A DNA stretch of 6,081 nucleotides from JAJFTV01 sp964426355. GTDB taxonomy: Bacteria > Chloroflexota > Anaerolineae > Anaerolineales > Anaerolineaceae. The position numbers and the translations under genes are program-made. Where the stretch lies: assembly GCA_964426355.1 (NCBI GenBank), contig CAYRRA010000226.1, positions 1 through 6,081 of the forward strand, written 5' to 3'. Shown in pieces: positions 5,659-6,081 of the stretch. The notes under the pieces were generated by a model that was not told the origin of the DNA, searched no databases, and saw only the letters and a program-made list of their open reading frames with translations. The first letter of the stretch is position 1; each line of letters begins with the position of its first letter.

Positions 5659-6081
5659 TTGAGTATCACAATCATGATTGTTGACGATGAAGAAAATGCC
5701 AGGATCAATATCGGCGAGTTTCTTACATCAAAAGGCTATGAGTTGGTATCATGCGAAACACTTGGACAAGCCCGGGGGCGACTACAAAAAGGCGAAGCTG
5801 ATGTAGTGTTATTGGATGTGCAATTACCGGATGGCTACGGTCCGAATCTATTATTTGATATTGCTCAACTACCACACCGTCCGCCAACGATCATCATCAC
5901 TGCGTATGGTGATATTGACATGGCAGTTGAAGCTATGAGGAATGGGGCAGTTGATTTTCTTTCCAAACCGATTGCTTTTGATCGCCTGGAGCAATCCATT
6001 CAGAAAGCTGTGGAAATTGTAACGCTGAGACGAGAATTAGCGCATCTTCGCCAATCACAAAAAGATGATCTTCAATTTGTG
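5659..6081 (+). CDS. NtrC-family response regulator (sigma-54 activator), partial
   Basis: The gene runs off the right edge; 141 codons are visible. From the TTG at 5659 the protein begins MSITIMIVDDEE, a complete first strand of a receiver domain. The acidic pair is Asp9-Asp10, the phosphoacceptor Asp53 (VVLLDVQLPDG), the switch Thr81 (IIITAYGD) and the conserved Lys103 (DFLSKPI). TAYGDIDMAVEAMRNGAVDF is the form seen in NtrC, ZraR and AtoC-type regulators. After the receiver, a helical linker (LRRELAHLRQ, about 123-132) leads to DDLQFV, which fits the lead-in to an AAA+ domain, although that domain and its GAFTGA loop lie outside the window. In such proteins phosphorylation drives assembly of an ATPase ring that remodels sigma-54 polymerase. 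It starts 3 bases after the kinase stop, in the same frame, and the kinase is the likely phosphodonor. A receiver protein with another output is possible but less likely beside rpoN. Confidence 0.9.
   Translation, partial: MSITIMIVDDEENARINIGEFLTSKGYELVSCETLGQARGRLQKGEADVVLLDVQLPDGYGPNLLFDIAQLPHRPPTIIITAYGDIDMAVEAMRNGAVDFLSKPIAFDRLEQSIQKAVEIVTLRRELAHLRQSQKDDLQFV

Overview
The window is ordinary bacterial chromosome, moderately AT-rich and densely coding. It looks like Chloroflexota, possibly an Anaerolineae relative. That placement is an inference from protein style: the first kinase has an HSSGKTKFMG segment before its GPGLGL box and a WVESEG ending that I associate with kinases of that phylum. 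TrmFO (rather than TrmA) and a free-standing sigma-54 are compatible with it. I see no mobile element, tRNA, rRNA, CRISPR array or phage gene, and no gene-free stretch longer than about 120 bases.

Layout: two gene groups diverge from a short intergenic region at 2497-2618. Leftward (minus strand) run trmFO (1141-2496), a folate- and FAD-dependent tRNA U54 methyltransferase, and, 34 bases downstream of it, a soluble histidine kinase (1106 to the left edge, cut by the window). Rightward (plus strand) run rpoN (sigma-54, 2619-4025), a soluble GAF-PAS histidine kinase of the NtrB type (4030-5655), and a response regulator whose receiver domain and linker are typical of the NtrC family of sigma-54 activators (5659 to the right edge, cut before its AAA+ domain). 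Spacing in the rightward group is 3-4 bases, so it reads as one operon.

How the genes fit together: sigma-54 polymerase cannot open promoters without an AAA+ activator, and NtrC-type activators are controlled by a partner kinase. The rightward operon therefore appears to encode a complete circuit of sigma factor, sensor kinase and activator. The divergent region carries a -24/-12 element, TGGCAT-N5-TTGCA, with the exact GG-N10-GC spacing and pointing at rpoN. This suggests that the operon is switched on by its own products. The same bases can also be read as part of a sigma-70-type promoter for rpoN and of a weak -10 for trmFO. An imperfect 14-base-arm dyad lies directly upstream.

Most unusual points: (1) a CxxC-N9-CxxC zinc-ribbon-like insert just after Region I of the sigma-54 protein; (2) the -24/-12 promoter in front of rpoN itself; (3) the kinase and activator share a reading frame separated by one TGA; (4) TrmFO appears to carry about 13 extra residues just before its second catalytic cysteine.
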